In this document: positions 60,884 through 64,000 of the stretch, in pieces | Numbering within the stretch: position 1 is the stretch's first letter | Layout: every line of letters begins with the position of its first letter | Assembly: GCA_028023455.1 (NCBI GenBank) | Contig: JAQFVV010000318.1 | Span: forward strand, 968,992 to 1,032,991 | Origin: Epiperipatus broadwayi | Taxonomy: Eukaryota > Onychophora > Udeonychophora > Euonychophora > Peripatidae | Direction of reading: 5' to 3' | DNA: 64,000 bases | Program-made: the position numbers and the translations under genes | The notes under the pieces: generated by a model | Databases searched by the model: none | Seen by the model: the letters and a program-made list of their open reading frames with translations, nothing else | Told to the model about the DNA's origin: nothing

Positions 60884-61972
60884 ATGAGACAATCGATACT
60901 GCAATATAAAATTCAAGAGGATCAAGAGGAGTGGAAACCTGTCTTACCACATCAGATTAGGGATGCGGTTATAACCCATGTACACCAATTTTATGGTCTC
61001 TATGGCACACCCAAAATGGAGCGTTTGTTCCGGGAATGGTTTTATTGGCCAGGAATGCACACTAAGATCATGTCTGTGATAAACCAATGTGAAATATGTC
61101 AAAAGGCAAAGCCAGCTAATGGGAGTTATGTAACACCTATGACATCTATAATTCCAACCAAGCCTCGGGAAATAATGGCATTGGATTACTTTTGCCCATT
61201 GCCAGCTTTTAATAAGAAGAATTATCTCGTTGTGGTCTATGACTTATTCTCGAAATTTGTAGCCGCGTACCCGATATCCCAAGCCAATACTAAGAACACC
61301 ATAAAGATGTTAGAGAATAAACACTTTCCCATGGTGGGAAAACCAAACATTTTATTGTCCGATCATGGCACTCCCTTCATATCTGGGGAATGGCATAGGT
61401 GGATACAATGACAAGGAATTAAGCACATATTGATGTCCATCCGTAATCCCCAATCAAACTCATGTGAGAGGGTTATGCGGGAACTGGGTCGGTTGTTCAG
61501 GACATATCTCCCAACAAATCATCGAGGGTGGGTCAAGCAAGTTACACAAATCATCAACTATATTAATTAGTCTGTAAACGAATCGACCAGGTTTGCTCCC
61601 ATACAGCTGCACTTAGGAAGACATGTTCCTCGATTGATAAAAACACCCTTGCCCGGGCTGGAAGAGCACCCAATAGATGTAGAAGCTGACAGAGCTCAAG
61701 CTTACCAGACCCTCATGAAAAGAAGTCAAAAGAGAAATAAAAGAGCATCAGGCCCTCGGCATCGATTCCAAATGGGAGATAAAATAATGGTAAAAACACC
61801 ACACATTAGCGACATCAGAAAATTCGTCTGTCACAAGTTTTGTAATTTATATAAGGGCCCATTCACTATTGTATGGTGACAGGGAAATAATGCATTTTGG
61901 GTGGACACTGGGTCTGAGATTAAAGGATCCTACAACGCTAGGGCTTTAAAATCCGTGCTATAATGAATCTAT
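60884..61972 (+). pseudogene. Integrase of element D
   Basis: One frame with in-frame stops at 61409 (TGA), 61568 (TAG) and 61877 (TGA). The zinc domain is THVHQFYGLYG to CEICQKAK; the two Cys are kept but the usual second His of the GHxG motif is Leu. The core has Asp in MALDYFCPLP (D101 of the segment), Asp in ILLSDHGTPF (D160) and Glu in SCERVMREL (61466-61468), the DDE triad. The C-terminal part has RFQMGDKIMVK and continues to a TAA near 61960. It ends about 70 bp before the 3' LTR, with no further gene. Confidence 0.9.
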
Positions 61973-62019
61973 TATTTTAGACCTCAAAATAAGTATAACC
62001 CATTTTGAAGTCTTTCCGA

Positions 62020-62031
62020 CAGAGGGGGCAT
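62020..62031 (+). promoter_or_regulatory. Polypurine tract of element D
   Basis: CAGAGGGGGCAT directly abuts the 3' LTR start TGTAACAG, the expected position for plus-strand priming. Confidence 0.7.
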
Positions 62032-63993
62032 TGTAACAGTAGCTGGGTTCAAACCCTGTTACAAGAAAGGGAAAAGTGCGTACGCATTACCCTCAAATAC
62101 CAGCATATATTCAAGCGGGTGATAAAGGGTTAAAATATATATAGTTATTCATATATATACGTTCGTGAAATAAACTTTAAACTCTTTTTTGTTAGTATTT
62201 TTTTTTTAAAAAAAATAAATGGGGAAGGGATTAATTAGTAAACATTATTTATTTAGAATGTTTTACTTTTAAAATAGTACAAATTAACAAAATTACAGTT
62301 GTGTGCAAATATGTTATATATTGTTTATTGATTTAAGTTTAATTATATTTAAAATTAATGAGGGTAGCGAAGAAGGAATATTGTTTGTGCCTTCAAGCAG
62401 TTTTATGTTGAAATCACAATCGCTAATTACTACAAAAATAAAATTCCAAGAAAAAGCCAGAGAATGTTTGACCAAAACAATGGAAATGAAAATTTAAAGA
62501 AAGAACAGTAATTTGGAAAGGCAAAATGATTCAAAGAAAAAGACTTAGATTGAAGATCCGATAAGAAAAAGAAAATTTCCTTTGTATGAGAAATGAAAAT
62601 TAATTAGAAAAAGAAATTAATTATTGAGGGGAATTTGGGAAATAAAAAAGAGAGTGATTTCAGTTAGATCTTGACCGTTGAGAGAGATAGACTTAAAAAG
62701 CTATAGAAGATATATCTAACATGACGGGGTAAAAACCTTACATAAAGGGTTTACTCACCCATAGCCAATGCGAACTGACCAGAAGCCGCCTGCCGCCAAA
62801 GAAACTTGGAACCTAGTGAATATTCCAGATAGTGGAACAGAAAAAAATAGAAATGAATCGTACGTATAAAAATATAAATTCAGTTAATTTGAAAGTTACA
62901 TTAAACAAGACTTCAACTACAACTCCAACATTACTCATGGCAATTTAAACATCAGACTCATCAGGAAAAAATTATATCTTCACGCTTTCATAAAACTACT
63001 CCAAATACTACCGGATAGCAGAAATCCATTTGATATGCCTCGTTAAATTTGGATCCCAGACCCCGGAGTTTTCATCAGGTAAAGTGAACTCTATTTTTAT
63101 ATCTCTGAAAATTGTTTATGGCTACCCTTGAAAATAATAACTGTCTTAAATCATTTTATAACATAATATTATTGCGCACAATTGTATAGTAGACATTTTT
63201 TTCTTATATATAAAAACTAATATGTGTTTATTTTAAATTTACTGTTATATCGTTTCATTCATAATTTGGGGGAACTGACTATATGTTTTAGAGGGGAGGG
63301 ATAAAATAAGAGTTTATTTCCATAGATGACAATGAGAAAGTAATAATAAAGTTTAATACAAAGTTATCTTTGTGTGAGAATTATTTAATAATTATGGTTT
63401 ACATATTTTTTTATCACTTCATTCACTAAATAAATTCCAATAATTCAAATATGTCCGAGGTAAGCGGAGATATAATAGTATATTTTCAGTTAAGTATAAA
63501 CCTATATATATATATTATTGTTAACTCCGTTCATCTGATAGGTTTTCCTCCCCACCCTGGGAGTTAGTTAGCTTGGGTTGGGCACTTCATTAATCGGGAA
63601 ATATAATTCTCATTGTAATAGTGGGTTTGGCGCTTGAGGTCATTGATAAAGTGACGCTCATAAATATATTTTCCCGTAGACATTTTTTTTTGGTATTTAG
63701 ATTTTATTCAAGGCACCAGGGCTACTGTAAATTTTATTCATTAGTCTTAAATTCTAATTACACAATATTTAAAATTTGCATCAAGTAAACAATACTTGCC
63801 TAAGAATTTGCATCAGAATTCACATTGGTGGATAATATTTAACTATTACCTACAGATGTTATGGTGACTAAACAGCCATAGAAATTCCATCCAGTTGTTG
63901 GTTAGTCTCTTTGGTCCACTTCTTGAAATTTATATCATTTAGTTAAGTTCACCAATATCGCATAAGACATGGTAAAAGTTAAAGCCCGTTAAA
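62032..63993 (+). repeat. 3' LTR of element D
   Basis: Collinear with 55901-57868 to its end at GCCCGTTAAA, differing by scattered substitutions and small indels, roughly 2-4% by eye. The last bases of the window are the ATATATA flank. Confidence 0.9.
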
Positions 63994-64000
63994 ATATATA

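Larger units (their letters stand above)
55901..63993 (+). mobile_element. LTR element D (plus strand), Ty3/Gypsy, nearly complete, inactive
   Basis: LTRs at 55901-57868 and 62032-63993 flank a 4.16 kb interior in the order gag, protease, reverse transcriptase, RNase H, integrase. RNase H before integrase with integrase last defines Ty3/Gypsy. Flanks are ATATAT on the left and ATATATA on the right. Coding parts have six in-frame stops and two frameshifts, so no functional polyprotein is made from this copy. No env-like frame follows integrase. It shows which enzyme set could serve elements B and C. Confidence 0.92.

Noticed and set aside
1-64000. CRISPR arrays, bacterial operons, rRNA or canonical tRNA genes
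   Set aside because: None seen; direct repeats here are LTRs or microsatellites, and the genome type is animal.

Overview
This window is very AT-rich (well over 70% A+T by eye), almost gene-free, and filled with LTR retrotransposons, decayed transposon relics, small inverted-repeat elements and (TA)n microsatellites. It is eukaryotic nuclear DNA from an invertebrate animal. The one intact cellular-type gene is an animal-style GT11 fucosyltransferase with a TATA box and an AATAAA signal. The base composition would fit a cnidarian such as Hydra, a planarian or some molluscs, but the sequence alone does not settle the phylum.

Layout. 1-3624: non-coding, AT-rich, with a pure (TA)n tract. 3625-3923: a near-perfect fold-back MITE flanked by TA. 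3939-14579: LTR element A on the minus strand, with 2.6-2.7 kb LTRs, a repeat-rich leader, a Gag-like coiled-coil ORF broken by stops, an intact 591-residue open frame of unknown function, and a scrap resembling an integrase C-terminal tail. 14580-20743: no gene seen. 20744-27275: LTR element B on the minus strand, with two almost identical 1.88 kb LTRs around one intact Gag-like coiled-coil gene and no pol; this is the youngest insertion here. 27284-28017: a tandem pair of SINE-like units. 30063-31375: a deleted pogo/Tigger-like DNA transposon. 33099-34088: the alpha-1,2-fucosyltransferase gene on the minus strand. About 36450-39270: an ancient Ty3/Gypsy pol relic on the plus strand. 40395-43593: a decayed minus-strand gag/integrase relic between direct repeats. 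45744-50933: LTR element C, whose two 2.2 kb LTRs surround only 745 bp of non-coding DNA. 55901-63993: LTR element D, a nearly full-length plus-strand Ty3/Gypsy element with gag, protease, reverse transcriptase, RNase H and integrase, all disabled by stops and frameshifts.

How the parts relate. Elements A, B, C and D share three things visible in the sequence. Their left LTR edge always sits directly in an (AT)n run. Their LTR sequences begin and end with related TGTAA/TTACA-type termini. Each carries the same kind of primer-binding-like motif (TGGC, then CCAA or CAAC, then GGGGC) just inside the 5' LTR. D encodes the full enzyme set; B keeps only a Gag-like gene and C keeps no gene. The simplest reading is one retrotransposon lineage with autonomous members like D and parasitic derivatives (B, C and perhaps A) mobilised in trans, all targeting TATATA-like DNA. 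The relic at 36.4-39.3 kb is an older member of D's lineage.

The observations most worth following up are the shared target and primer motif across elements that differ in coding content, the very recent gag-only element B with a conserved small ORF inside its LTR, the long unknown ORF of element A, and the LTR-dominated element C.
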